Source: Fennellomyces sp. T-0311
Taxonomy: Eukaryota > Mucoromycota > Mucoromycetes > Mucorales > Lichtheimiaceae
NCBI GenBank assembly: GCA_025266875.1
Contig: JALLLT010000003.1
Location: 930,001 to 994,000 of the forward strand
Length of the DNA: 64,000 bases
Reading direction: 5' to 3'
Made by a program: the position numbers and the translations under genes. This document shows, piece by piece, positions 46,305-57,849 of the stretch (positions are counted from its first letter, which is position 1; each line of letters begins with the position of its first letter). The notes beneath the pieces were generated by a model that ran no database searches, was not told the DNA's origin, and saw nothing but the letters and a program-made list of their open reading frames with translations.

Positions 46305-48115
46305 ATGACGACTGTCGCCAGACCATTCTGCATTGCATTGAGATGCTCTACCCTTCTACGAAGCAGATTGAGCCCTTCGCCTCAAAGGATGTGTCGCCTT
46401 GTACGATCGTACACGATTCCGTCAACTCCGCGGTATCTGGCACCCCAGCAATCGAGTAAGCATATCCTCAGCAATGCGACTGTAAAAAATGGAGAGGGTA
46501 GGACCTGTTAACTTAAAAGGAGTTGGCAAGGCGCTACTGCAGCTGCAGCTTCTGCGCGAGTGAACGGCGCTGGAGACGAGTCCCAGGAAAAACGGTAAGC
46601 GAGGGGGAGGGGAGAATGGTTTGTAAGCCAGAAATTAAACGGGATAACCTCAGGGCAACCGAGATCAAGGACGCCAAACTCATATTCAACCAAGCGTGGA
46701 AGAATATTGAGGATCACTATGGGCGGGAAAACATCCATCTGCCTCGAGAATTTATTTTCTTGATGGGTGCGCCCGGGTAAGTTCATCGCTAAAACAGGGG
46801 CGCTCCCTTCGCATACCTAATATGGATATGACACTGTAGATCTGGCAAGGGCACACATACACCGTCCATATTGCGCGCTCGTGGCATCACCAACCCTCCC
46901 ATCTCCGTATCCCAGCTGTTGCAAACCCCCGAGTGCAAGGAACTTATCAACCAGGGCCAGATGATTTCTGATCGGTATGTCATCGAGCTGGTCCTGCACG
47001 CCATGTTGGATTGTGACCCCAGCGTGGGTGTGTTGGTGGATGGGTTTCCACGCACGGATATTCAGGTGGAAGCGCTCAAGATGCTGCATGAAAAGATGGC
47101 CGAATTGAGAAGGGAGTTTTATAATACCGACCGTCGCGATCAATTTCCGTAAGTCCCGCTCTAGCGATCCCCGTTCCCTGCCATTGAACACCGTTTATGT
47201 AGCCGCCCGGTGTTCCGTATTTGTGTGCTGTATGTAGATGAGGACATCTCGGTGCAGAGGCAGCTGGCTCGTGGAAAGATGATTCGTGATCACAATTTGG
47301 AGGTCAAGAAGACGGGTCAAGGCGTAATGTGGGAAGAACGCGTGACGGACAACGACGAAACGGTATAGCTTGTTTTCTTTTCTTTATCGAATCAACAAGT
47401 ATGCTAACAAACGGATCGTCCTAAAGGTGATCCGAAATAGGTACTCGATCTTTAAGGCACACTACGGATCGTTACTCAAGCTATCCAAGATGTTCCCGTT
47501 CCGTAAGTTCATTGGAAAGAGAGAGAGAGAGACGGGCTGTCTTGACACGTTGCTCTAGACTTGATCAATGCAACGGGCCCAATCAGAGAGGTGATGCAGA
47601 TTATTCTTCGCGAATTCGAGTACCAGTCTTCGCTGGAGCTCGAGTCAGACACCTATGACGCAATCTCGCATATTCCTCTTGCCACCCAGATCGGTGTGCA
47701 TGCACGACAAGTAAGAATACACAGTCTGGTATGAAAAAGTGGATGGGGATTAATATTTCCTTTTGTAGGAATTGATCAGCCGTTTGGAGCATTACCAGGA
47801 AATTGAACCTGTCTTGCTGCAACGAGCCATTCAATTTATTGATGACCATGTCATTCCACAAGTCAACAGACACTCAATAAGTGGCCATGCCATGATCCGC
47901 ACGTGCGTTCAAAAATATTAGTGTGGGGTTCTTTTTGTTTGTTTGTATACTAATGTTTCCATAGAGAGGACTCGTTGCTTGGGGATGGTCACTTTGTGGA
48001 CATTGTCATGGATGTTCTTTCTGAGCGAGGCTATCACGTGTCGTTCGACAGCCGGACACATCATGAGCCTGTTCGCGTCGATCTAACGACGGGTAAAATT
48101 GAGTTAGAAACGTAG
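46305..48115 (+). CDS. Adenylate-kinase-like P-loop protein, possibly mitochondrial
   Basis: Nine exons: 46305-46497, 46531-46594, 46654-46776, 46840-47148, 47203-47362, 47427-47502, 47559-47710, 47769-47902, 47965-48115; 453 aa. The first ~60 residues are Arg/Ser-rich without acidic residues (MTTVARPFCIALRC, LLRSRLSPS), like a mitochondrial transit peptide. The P-loop MGAPGSGKGTHT is at 123-134, ARGITN in the NMP-binding region, and the adenylate kinase signature VDGFPR at 193-198. The long insertion HEKMAELRREF and the DEDISVQRQLARG / RVTDND lid region follow. The last ~150 residues form an extra domain with no motif recognised. Total length is twice that of an ordinary adenylate kinase. 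The function may be nucleotide monophosphate phosphorylation, but a divergent role is possible. Exon 2/3 junctions are the least certain. Confidence 0.82.
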
Positions 48116-49487
48116 GTGCACAAAAAAGAAGGTGAAAAACGAGACTAAATGAGTTTGTGGTAGACATCACACGCATATGTTGAGCATCCACTTCCCTAAG
48201 CACTACATTAGAGCACTAGAGCAAAAATTCCATTAGCTGTCCTGTTGTACAATGTTTTTTTCCGCTATATACACGAGATCCTTCACGTTTTTGTCGACCA
48301 TGGATCAGAAAAAGGGTGCTATTTCTGATCATGTGAAAGCTTTTTGTGCTTCCAGGTACTTTTTTGATAGAGAGTGATCTTATCGGTCTGTGTTTTTGTC
48401 GAACGATGTCCGTTCCAAATCGACATGGCAGTTTTCTTATTTGGATCCACTGGTTGAGTAAAAAGGATTCCCTTACGTATCAATGACGGATATCTGCATT
48501 TCAGATAGCCCAATGCTTTAAACAATCTTGCGGTCGGGGTCGCAGCAACGAGGGCAGCGTGACCTTCCGATCCAATGGTCAAAAGCTGGGGTTGATTCAG
48601 CCACGGTAAGGTGGGACGTAATAATATTAAAGGGAGATGATGTTACGGGTGCTATGTACCGGTGCGATTTGCAGGGTACCACATTCTTCCCAAACCCCCC
48701 ATCTCGAGCAAAAGTAATCGAAACATGACGTTAGCTTTCAAACGCAGGTTTGAGATCAGCACAGAAAGGATCCGCGCACTTAGGATGTCCGACGCCAGCT
48801 TTTTTTTCGGCCAATGAAGCCCGTCTTCGGTGTCGTCCACCGAGGATTTATCAAGTTTCCCGCAACATCCAGACAGATAAAGCTGTGTTAATCAAACAGG
48901 TTCAATGCGATCAATAGCAAATCTTCATCCCTGATTTTTTCTTTTATTCCTAGGTGGATTATTAATATGAAAGGTATGGTATCCCGTTTCGGTGGTGCCC
49001 CCCGACACCGCTGACAAAGCCAAACGTTTCCTTTGGTTTCCCGGCCGCAGCAAAGGCTATTGTCATGGCGATTGAGTTGTTACGGGGAGGCCAGGTGAAT
49101 GGCGATGGCAACCAAGTCTGGTAACTTTTGTCCGGTTGAAATGAGATAAGGTTAAATATATACAGGGGTGGCGAAAAGGTTGGGCTGTTTTGTAACTCGT
49201 CGTCATGACGTGGCCTTCACGAAAAAAAAAAGAAGGAGAGGCATCACCTTGCGGACAAGGATCGTGACCCCATTGCGATTGGCAGCTGGGGGCTGGGCCA
49301 AAGGTGTGTTGCTATGCTAAACAAAAGAACAAAGGTTGCGGGTTTATGGGGGGACGACTGAACGTGCACCGAAGCAACCAAATATCCGGTCTTTGAATAC
49401 AGCACTTGACCCCCCATCGTTTTTTTCCTTCTCACTTCTTTTTTTTTCTTCCTTTCTCTTTTTTTCTGATTAAACTCTTGCTTCATC
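48116..49487. other. Intergenic with possible gene relics
   Basis: Upstream half (48500-49130) is more GC-rich than usual intergenic DNA and holds short coding-like pieces with splice-like sites on the plus strand, but no continuous frame or family was recognised. The last ~100 bp before 49488 are T/C-rich, as expected for the OSH gene's 5' region. Confidence 0.35.
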
Positions 49488-49946
49488 ATGGGCATTTTCT
49501 CGAACGGCCGTTCCAATTCCTCTGACTCGATCGACAAGACCCCGAGCGTCAGTGATGTCGATACCTTGTCGGTCAAACATGCCGAGCCGGGCACAGGCGG
49601 TCAGTTCAAAGAGTTCATAAAGCAGGTCATTAGCTTCACGGGCGATCTTTCGTCGCTGACGTGCCCTGCGTTCTTCTTGAACGGGCTGTCGCTGCTCGAA
49701 TACGGGTACGTGAATGTTTGCATAATGCCATGCGCGGACGACGCGGGATTAATTATTTACGTTGGTTTTTTTTGTGAGCAGCACGTATTGGGGCGATCAT
49801 CCCTCATGGTAAGTTTAGATACGAAGGGAGGTTGCACAATAATGGATAAACTCTAAATGCAATTTCTATTAGCTTCACAGCCATCAGCTCGGCCAAGGAT
49901 CCTGCTGGTAATTGTCGTCAAGTGCGCTCCCGTGATGTACTGACTC

Positions 49947-49980
<34 letters not shown>

Positions 49981-51031
49981 ACGTATGCTTGCCGTGTCAC
50001 GTTGGTTCATGTCGACTCTTTGGGGCAGCTATGCGTCCCGGTGTACTGGTGGCAAGACCGAAAAGAAGCCCTACAACCCCATCCTGGGCGAGCAGTTCCA
50101 CTGCAAGCTGGGCGACGTCGAGTGTGTTTGCGAACAAGGTAAAGTGCGCTGCGCTGCCAACAGACGAACGCGGCTGACCTGTTGCATCAGTGTGCCATCA
50201 TCCCCCGATTTCCGCCTTCTACCTCCAGCACGAGAAGACAGGCGTCTCGCTGAACGGCCACAGTAAGTTTGCTGACCAAAGGAGAGGTGATCCGATATCA
50301 CTAAACAAACAAACACAGGCGGACAAAAGTCGCGGTTCAAGGGCACCAGCATCAAGATTGAGCAGGTTGGCCGAGCAGTTCTCTACGTCAAGGAGTGGGA
50401 CGAGCAGTATCTGATCGACTTCCCTGATCTAATGATCCGCGGCTTCCTTACTGGTGCAGCGTATCTCGAATTAGCAGGCACTTGCACCATCGCATGCTCG
50501 TCTGGAAAGACCAACACACGCATCGAATTCGTCCCCAAGCCCTGGTTCGGTGGTGAACACAACCACATCAGGGGCACGATCACTTGTGACGGCGAGGAAG
50601 TGTACAATCTGTCGGGACGTTGGAGCCACAAGTCGTACTACATCAAGAAGGGCAGCGAGGAAAAGCAATTGCTTTTTGATGCCGAGGCTGAACCCATGGC
50701 TGAGCGAAAGACAGCCCCCATTGAGGAGCAGCAGGTCATCGAGTCGCATAGATTGTGGGGCCCTGTCACCGAGGCACTCAAGGTGAAGAACTTCTCGGTC
50801 GCCAACGCCGAAAAGTCAAAGATCGAAGACTGGCAGCGCGGCGTTCGTCGGGAGCGGGCCGAGAAGAACGAGATCTGGACACCCAAACTGTTCAAGTTTG
50901 TCGAGGATGCAAGCGCAGATGACGAATACAACAAGCGGAACGTTGATATGTTGAAGGAAATGAAGCGCAGACCCTTATTGGACGTTGGCGCGTGGAATTA
51001 CATCGACTCGCTCCATGACCGCAAGAACTAA
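49488..51031 (+). CDS. KES1: Oxysterol-binding protein homologue, OSH4/KES1 type
   Basis: Six exons: 49488-49705, 49782-49808, 49873-49907, 49980-50138, 50191-50262, 50319-51031; 407 aa. The protein is a short OSBP-related domain without PH or ankyrin domains, like yeast Osh4/Kes1 (434 aa). Motifs: lid/N-terminal FTGDLSSLTCPAFFLNGLS, KPYNPILGEQF at 123-133, the family signature VCHHPPISAF at about 147-156 (Cys replaces the usual Ser before HHPP), WFGGEHNHIRGTI and the KRRPLLDVGAWNY end. It exchanges sterol for PI4P between membranes. Exons 2 and 3 are very small (27 and 35 nt). Intron 3 contains a long (TG)n run right before the acceptor. It converges with the glycerol kinase gene, 218 bp apart. 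Confidence 0.93.
49949..49977 (+). repeat. (TG)n microsatellite in OSH intron 3
   Basis: About 14 TG units end directly at the TAG acceptor of intron 3, where the polypyrimidine tract would normally be. Length changes here could affect splicing. Confidence 0.85.
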
Positions 51032-51249
51032 ACTCCTCGCACACGCAGCATACAAAAACCCACTTCTTCTCATACCTGTTGTAAAACTCTGTACCATCCC
51101 CACATCCACACGTACATCTAAACTCTCTCTTCTTACCACGCTTAATCTACCACGTATCTGTGTTTGTTTGCCGGCTTCCTCCCCCTTTAATTAGAGCTTT
51201 AATTTCGTATCATAAAGAAATTTATTAATCATCATCATCACGGAGTACA

Positions 51250-53124
51250 TCAGTCCAGCCCATGCTCCTTTGCACAGCCTCCTCCCATATCGTGAAATTG
51301 CCCTCGCGCTCTGTTATACAGCATTAGCCCCCACCCGCCGCAATATGGTTCTGCAGATGCTATACCTTTTTCGTCCCACTGGGTCTCAAACACCGTGGCA
51401 TCGTCCACCTTGAGACCGCGCAATTCCTCCACATCCTTCCAGATACCTGCTGCCCAGCCCGCCGCAAAGGCAGCACCAAGCGCTGTTGTCTCACGCATGG
51501 CTGGTCGCTCTGGTCCGACGACTTTAGTAACCGGATTACGTAAGTATTTCCCGTAAAATTAAAGCCTTACCCACTGGAATTCCCAGTACATTGGATTGCG
51601 TCTGCATACACACATCAGAGCTGGACATGCCGCCGTCGACTTTGAGTATTTTGAGATCGACATTGCCATCCTCCTTCATGGCATCCAAAATCGCACGGGT
51701 CGAATAGCATACAGCCTCCAATGTTGCCCGCGCAATATGGCACTTGTTGGTATACTGGGTCAGGCCAACCAGAGTCCCGCGTGCATCGTCCCGCCAATAG
51801 GGTGCGAAGAGTCCCGAAAATGCCGTGACAAACATGACACCACCTGTGTCCTCCACTTTGCAATTATTATTAGATATTTCCCCGGATATCCCGTATATAA
51901 AACGTTTTACCTTTGCCAGCCAGCGCGTCCACGTCACCCGCTTCTTTAATTATACCAAAGTTGTCCTTGAGCCACCGTACTGCTGCACCAGCTACACTGA
52001 TAGAGCCTTCAAGCGCATAGGCAACATGTGATCCAAACTGGTAGCCGACGGTTGATACGAGTCCGTTTTTGGAAAACACAGGTTCGTCACCCACGTTCAA
52101 AAGCAAAAACGCGCCTGTGCCATAGGTATTCTTGGCCTCTCCTTCCGAAAAGCATTTTTGCCCTACAAAGGCAGCTTGTTGATCACCCAGGCATCCCATC
52201 AATGGCATGCCTTTGAGTGGCCCTTCCTTGACGTCACCATAATGTTCGGATGAAGATACAATTTTCGGAAGTATATGTTCCGGTACTTCAAAAAAGCTTT
52301 TTTAATACAATGCAGTCAGTATGACGTCAGCTCTTTTTTTTTCCTGCGTGGATCATACTCCATTAATTCTTTATCCCACTCGCGTGTTTTCAGGTTCATA
52401 AGCATGGTTCGGCTTGCGTTTGTTGCGTCTGTAACGTGCACCCCTCCAGTCAGATTCTATCACAGCTGTATGAATACCTTCTTTTTATGTCCAAACCAAA
52501 CATGCTTACCCATATAAGCCATGTATCCACCGTTCCAAACAAGGCTCGCTTACTGTCGATGGCTTCTTTGACTTTTTTGACTTTGTGCTGCAACCAGTAC
52601 AGCTTAACCGCTGAAAAATAATTATGGATCGGTAATCCACATATGGACTGGGCATCAAATTCCTTGGCTTTCAGTACTTTTACAACCCGGTTTGTCCGCG
52701 TGTCGCCCCATACAATAGCATTGTATAATGGTTCACCCGTTTCTCGATCCCATATCAGTGTTGTTTCTCGTTGATTCGTTATGCCGATTGCTTTGTAAAC
52801 AAAGTCAGCACAACAAACAATGCAGATCCTTGTTTACCTTTGATATCATCCGTGTCATATCCCATCATTCCAAATTTCCGAAGTGCCTCTGCTGCACACT
52901 CATTTACTACGTTCAAAAGTTCCCGTGGATCGTGTTCAATCCACCTTTTGAGAAGAGTTTGTTAGTATAATCTCTGATTGTATACATCATTGTTGTTTTT
53001 ACCCTGGCCGCGGATAGTACTGTTCAAATTCAAGTTGATGCCAAGTAATCAAGTTGCCTTGATCATCAAATATTAAAAATCGTGACGAAGTAGTACCTTG
53101 ATCTATTGCACCGATGTAACGCAT
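51250..53124 (-). CDS. GUT1: Glycerol kinase
   Basis: Seven exons: 53124-53003, 52944-52838, 52790-52510, 52456-52359, 52296-51911, 51855-51571, 51521-51250; 516 aa, the normal length for the family. FGGY-kinase landmarks: [11 protein letters not shown] (phosphate 1, residues 5-15), [89 protein letters not shown] and [10 protein letters not shown]. It phosphorylates glycerol to glycerol-3-phosphate, the entry step for growth on glycerol and for recycling glycerol freed by lipases. The start [10 protein letters not shown] leaves no room for a leader. The C-terminus ends GCAKEHGLD without a tail anchor. Confidence 0.96.
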
Positions 53125-55167
53125 AGTATAGAGAAAGAGATGAAAGAGGAAGAGTATTCAAGAATAATGACGTTTTGTTTCATCTGAATCTGAAACCATG
53201 ACACTTTATTTCGGGCAAGTGACATTTCGGCGGCATTTGTGGAGCGGGTTACTCGTCAATAGGTAAACATAGAAAAATTATTTTCAATTTTCAACCACTT
53301 TTCCCGTATGTATACGTACCAAATTCACCCAGAACATCTGGGCAAGTACGAAACGATGTGATAAACATCTCCGCAACCCCGGTTTTCACCAATGGAACCT
53401 GCACCAGTCCAGTCCAAAACAGGGATCGTCTCTAGAATACCACTGACAAACTAATAATTACGTATCAATCCATCCTCTTTTTATTCCTGTCCATAGCGTT
53501 CCTAGTAAACGCGAAATCGGACGTGAGCAAGCGCTGGTATTTATCATAGTATTGCCTGCACATATGCGTTGAGAGGATGGGAGCTTTCTTTAATCAATTA
53601 CTTTATAGACCTAGAAAAACCACGGTACAACTGACATTAAATTTTGCTACGTATGTATATGGGACCGTATATAGCTGTCAGCGTATATCGTGGCATTCGC
53701 AAGGACGGTCAAGTTGTACATAACACGAATGGAATAGGTCTTGACGCACGATCAGAAGCAAGGGTACTGTCTTACATATCTTACGTATGGTACCCAGTGT
53801 ACACGAATGCAAAACTCTGTACTTCTTGTGCTTTTGCTATTTTACAATCTATTCATTTATGTATCGTTTTTTTAATATTATATTTTAAGGCACTAAGCAC
53901 ACTTTTATATGAGCTCTTTATGAAAATGACTAAACAAACACAGCCGATGAGTATGTTGCATGTGTCCTGAGGAGAGAATTAATTTGAAGTAATAGGATAT
54001 ATGGCACCACTACTTTTGGTTAACTTAATCGATTTTGCACTTGGTGGCAACCTTGAGTAAGTAGGATGATTTGACCTCTGGAGAGATATCAAGCTCAATA
54101 CCTAAGTAAACAAATGCTTCGCCACATAATGGGTAACGACATATCCTTTTCCGCGTCCCTCAGGGATGCAGTGGGTCTGCGCAGAAGAGGCGTAGGTCCT
54201 TGAACTCCATTCCGTCACAGAAAAAAGGACCACGCTACGTACAGGAATATGATATAAGTAGGTTAATAATCCAGATCGAAGTATGCCCTTGCGAGCAACA
54301 AGTATATTAATTTACATTAATTGTAGGAACGTTATAAATCTCGGGTTTTAGACAGCTCACTGGGCATAGTTTCCGGCAGGCATTTAATAAGATGCAATCC
54401 TGTTATACCGGGCTCACTGTTACGGACGGGGTACACAATTACGTATAGACCAAAGTCGTATATGCTTTTGAGTGTATAATCTATACCAGCAATCTTTCGC
54501 TGTTCTCTAGTTTACTGCATGGATCGTCTATACAGATACCTATGGTTGTCAAGGCAAATAACGCATGAGATCCAGTACCCAGTTTGGATCATTACTGCGC
54601 AAGGCTGGAATGGCTTGGACCAACAATGGTGGCACTAAAAAAACCAGATGAACCAGAAAAATATTAATCAGATAGCTATACTATAATAGATGCATGTTTC
54701 GATACCGGAGGCGGGTTGCTGGATTCATCAACATCTTTGATGGATGCCTTGAGATTATACCCTGGTGCTGCGTATGGGAACTTAAGTCTCTAAGGTGTAA
54801 ATTCTTAAATTTCTAAGTATATCGTACACTTTATACATTCCCAGGGCGACGATAAATCCCGGCACATTAACCTCTGGTTGTGTTCCATCAGGCATGGGAA
54901 CAGAACACATCCAAGGTACATATTGTAATCGTGGGTATTCGGTTTTTATAATTTAGAAAGGTGTACAGAAATATACATTTAGAAATCTCTAAACAGATAG
55001 CCATAACTTGTTAAGTAAATTGCGCGGCAACCACAAAAGAAAATTGGATGTAAATCCAGGGCCTTCTGAATTGAGCGCTTTGCTAAAATACCCGCTAGGG
55101 GGAAGCTGATAGAGAAAAGTATAAAAAGTAGTTACTTTCTCTTCCACTCTTGGTTTTTACATTCTGA
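53125..55167. other. Intergenic; GUT1 promoter and possible pseudogene relic
   Basis: Right after 53124 is the presumed GUT1 promoter. Between about 54590 and 54915 on the plus strand, coding-like pieces occur in different frames (RKAGMAWTNNGG, DTGGGLLDSSTSLMDAL, NPGTLTSGCVPSGMGTEH) with stops between them. This may be the remains of a gene; the family was not recognised. A TATAAAAAG at 55120-55128 precedes the next ORF. Confidence 0.35.
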
Positions 55168-55641
55168 ATGTGGAGAGTCTGTGCACCATCTACTCACACA
55201 CGTGTCACAGCCATGAAGAAAAAGTTGATTTACTTTCGTACACGTTATAGCATCTGCCTTATCTCCACTGCAATGATTTTTGTGCACTTGGTCTCCAACT
55301 CCTCCATGAACGAGCCATGTATAGTCGTATCCCCTGTTGAATCTTTCGATGATGCGAGGCTTCTAAGGGTGTACTTTGATTTATATACAGACATGCGTAG
55401 CTTGTCCAAAGCAATGAGTATTTGTTTAAGCATGATAAGAACAAGGGATATCCTCCCGGAATCCATCGCGAAATACATCAATGCTTCACATACCACGCAC
55501 AAGCCATTGCTCAGTACTACACTTTCTGTACCCGTTGTCGATGTACGGTTCGCGGCAGTGAAAAAAAAGGATAGCAGAGTTCATACACTTACTAACGCCT
55601 TTCTCGACCTGAAAAAGTTACTATGTAGTGATATGGAGTAA
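55168..55641 (+). CDS. Hypothetical protein, 157 aa
   Basis: A single uninterrupted frame with a TATAAAAAG about 45 bp upstream of its first ATG. A second in-frame ATG at 55213 (MKKKLIYF) would give 142 aa with a basic N-terminus followed by a hydrophobic segment (ICLISTAMIFVHLVS), suggesting a signal anchor. The remaining sequence is mixed, with a Lys-rich patch (VKKKDSR) and no recognised domain. No paralogue in the window. It could be a spurious frame; the TATA position is the main support. Confidence 0.4.
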   Translation: MWRVCAPSTHTRVTAMKKKLIYFRTRYSICLISTAMIFVHLVSNSSMNEPCIVVSPVESFDDARLLRVYFDLYTDMRSLSKAMSICLSMIRTRDILPESIAKYINASHTTHKPLLSTTLSVPVVDVRFAAVKKKDSRVHTLTNAFLDLKKLLCSDME

Positions 55642-56174
55642 TCGCATCGTCACGAAATTTCTATGTCGCAATGGACATCAAGATTGGACTTCACGTTTGT
55701 CTTTTACGTATTCTTGCTCCGCAGGGCAAACATACTAATAACCATAAAAGCTACTTTGGTAGGTTGATGTGGCGAGAAAATCAACAGTGTCCACGATTGT
55801 GGATAGAGGTATAGCGTCAGCAATCTGGTATCCTGATCCGGGCCTTTAACCTGCCTGTCGAAGCCCTGGTAAGTAAACTTAAGCTGCACTAGAATTTCTT
55901 CCTTGCGGATCTAAAGTTTCGCAGAGGTATAGGTAGCGATAGAGCGTTTTGATGTATGAATATGTAATTCTTTATTTGAATTCCATTTCAGCAAGCTTGA
56001 CTTTACCGCCAATTGCCAACGATTTTGCTCGATGCCGCACAATTTCCACGATTGCTTCTGCTGTTACGTAATTGAGCCACCTGTTCATCATCGTTTTGCG
56101 AAACTCTGCTCATTAGATAGCCAAGTGTTCATCAAGACGGATACATTTTTTTTGGGGGCAGAGAAGTGAAAAAT
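55642..56174. other. Intergenic
   Basis: Separates the hypothetical ORF and the 3' end of the cyclase-family gene. Nothing recognised. Confidence 0.4.
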
Positions 56175-57252
56175 TTATTTTAGGCAAATAGCATTGGGGG
56201 GAGTTGCTACACCCTGATACTTGTTGAGTGGAGCACTTGTCAACAGACAAGTGTATTGACCATCCTGAGCACAATCCTCGGCCAACTTCTCCAAATAAAA
56301 CATTTCGCCGATGGGTAAACCAAATCCTCCCAAAAACTGAGCATCTATAAATTGAGGTGATGAGCTTTTAGCTTTCATAACCTTCACATCGCCACACTTA
56401 CGACATGAATCAGTCCAATCCAACACGGGAAACGCCTCAAAAGCAACAGCATCACTAGCAACTGCAGCAAAACGATGGTTCCAAATCCATCGGTACGTTT
56501 CTTGGCACGCCTTGATACCAATACATTGTGGGCTTGACAAGTCCATAAGTTCCGGTAAACGATATCCCTCCTTTTCATACGTTGCCATCCATCCAGTGCG
56601 TACAAGCAAAATGTCTCCTTCTTCAAATGTCACACCTTGGTCTTTGGCAACTTGTTCAAGCTCATCGACAGTATACTCGTGCCGTGTCAATGGATTGACC
56701 GTTTTACCCTGTTTTTCTGCCCAACGACCATAATCCAACAATATGGCACGAGCAGCGATACCACGACGTGCCATGTGATGAATACCAAGTCGATCTGACG
56801 CGTCAGGACCGGGAGTAATATGGGATCCTGGAACATTGTTGTAGAAGATACCAGTCTTCATATGACATACATGGCGTAAGCCATCCCATTGACTTGATGT
56901 TTGTGTGTTAAAGTTATCGTAAACATCATCGAACTTTTTTGCGTCATTGGCACGGTCACGAATATGATGGTTGATTCGGGTACGATTGAACAATGGTGGA
57001 TCTGGACTTTCAAGATTCCAGTTAAGTGAGAATACAGCACCTTTCTTGACATTTTGCGAGGCCTAAACCTTTTGAATTACCATGCTATCCTTTGCTGCTT
57101 TTACACTATGAAGTACAAACCTTTGCAACGTTTTCTTGACTAATGAAATTTAAAGTACCAAGATTGTCTTCTTCGCCAAACACCCCCCAGGCCACATTGG
57201 CAGGATATTTAGGATCGATTGGAAGTTCGTCGTATGATGGAATCTTTGTCAT
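56175..57252 (-). CDS. Cyclase-family (kynurenine-formamidase-like) metal-dependent hydrolase
   Basis: Two exons: 57252-57121 and 57062-56175; 339 aa. Landmarks of the fungal cyclase family (PF04199): IPSYDELP, AWGVFGEEDNLGTLNF, GAVFSLNW, WDGLRHVCHMKTGIFYN in place of the bacterial HxGTHxDxPxH metal motif, the HHMARRGIAARAILLDY segment, GDILLVRTGW, ASDAVAFEAFP and LGGFGLPIGEMF. The start at 57252 was chosen because a TATAAAA (57300-57294, minus sense) lies 42 bp upstream and inside the otherwise possible N-terminal extension from 57312. Members hydrolyse cyclic or amide substrates (e.g. N-formylkynurenine in distant relatives); fungal members of this branch are largely uncharacterised, so the substrate is open. 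Confidence 0.88.
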
Positions 57253-57293
57253 TTTCTTCAGTTGGATCCGCTTTGTAGTCGGAAAGCAATCTC

Positions 57294-57300
57294 TTTTATA
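57294..57300 (-). promoter_or_regulatory. TATA box of the cyclase-family gene
   Basis: TATAAAA on the minus strand, 42 bp upstream of the chosen ATG at 57252; it decides the start. Confidence 0.5.
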
Positions 57301-57849
57301 CTCTTTATCCACGATCTTCTCAGGTTAGGTGATAAGTTTCCCACCGTGTGAACACTAACGTCTCGGGGAATTCGGAAAGCGTCTTTTCGATGGGTGGATG
57401 AGATCTCGCTTCGATATTAAAGTTACAGAATCTTAGTCCGTTACAGCTCTGTGTGTAGATATCAGAGGTTCGCACTGGTAAGGTTTTGGGCACCAAGCTC
57501 ATCAACCTTGCCAAAGTAGTATTTAGATTATCCATTGCTGGCTATATATTTTCCCAACACATTAAAGTTGCTATAGTAGAGCGCGCTTTGCGACTGTGGA
57601 ACGCTAGTCTGCTGAGACAGTTCCCGTAACTACCTTTTCCTGTTCGGTGTTTCCGTAGTAACTAACCCAGGAATGTAGCATGGTGACTAATTTACTGAAT
57701 TGGCAACATTGTTACGGCAAACTGTTTCCATTTCGTACAGCATGTCGTGAAGTGTATGTCAACTTGCGACATATTTCTCAGCTCTGAAATATATTTGGTG
57801 ACTTGCTGATCTTCATTTTTTTTTTGCAACAGGTTTTTAAACTTCAAAT
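57301..57849. other. Divergent promoter region (cyclase gene / OPRT)
   Basis: About 550 bp between two divergently transcribed genes. A 71-codon frame on the minus strand (57320-57535) has no family features. Immediately before the OPRT start is a T-run (57817-57826) and AACAG, fitting a short leader or a 3' splice site of a 5' UTR intron. Confidence 0.4.

Noticed and set aside
48319..49180. A gene between the adenylate-kinase-like and OSH genes
   Set aside because: Coding-like fragments and splice-like sites exist on both strands but no continuous, family-matching frame could be assembled.
53644..53970. 108-codon plus-strand frame
   Set aside because: Low-information sequence in AT-rich DNA, no promoter signal, no domain, no paralogue.
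57320..57535. 71-codon minus-strand frame between the cyclase and OPRT genes
   Set aside because: Lies in a promoter region, no recognisable features, and the TATA box of the cyclase gene is immediately downstream.
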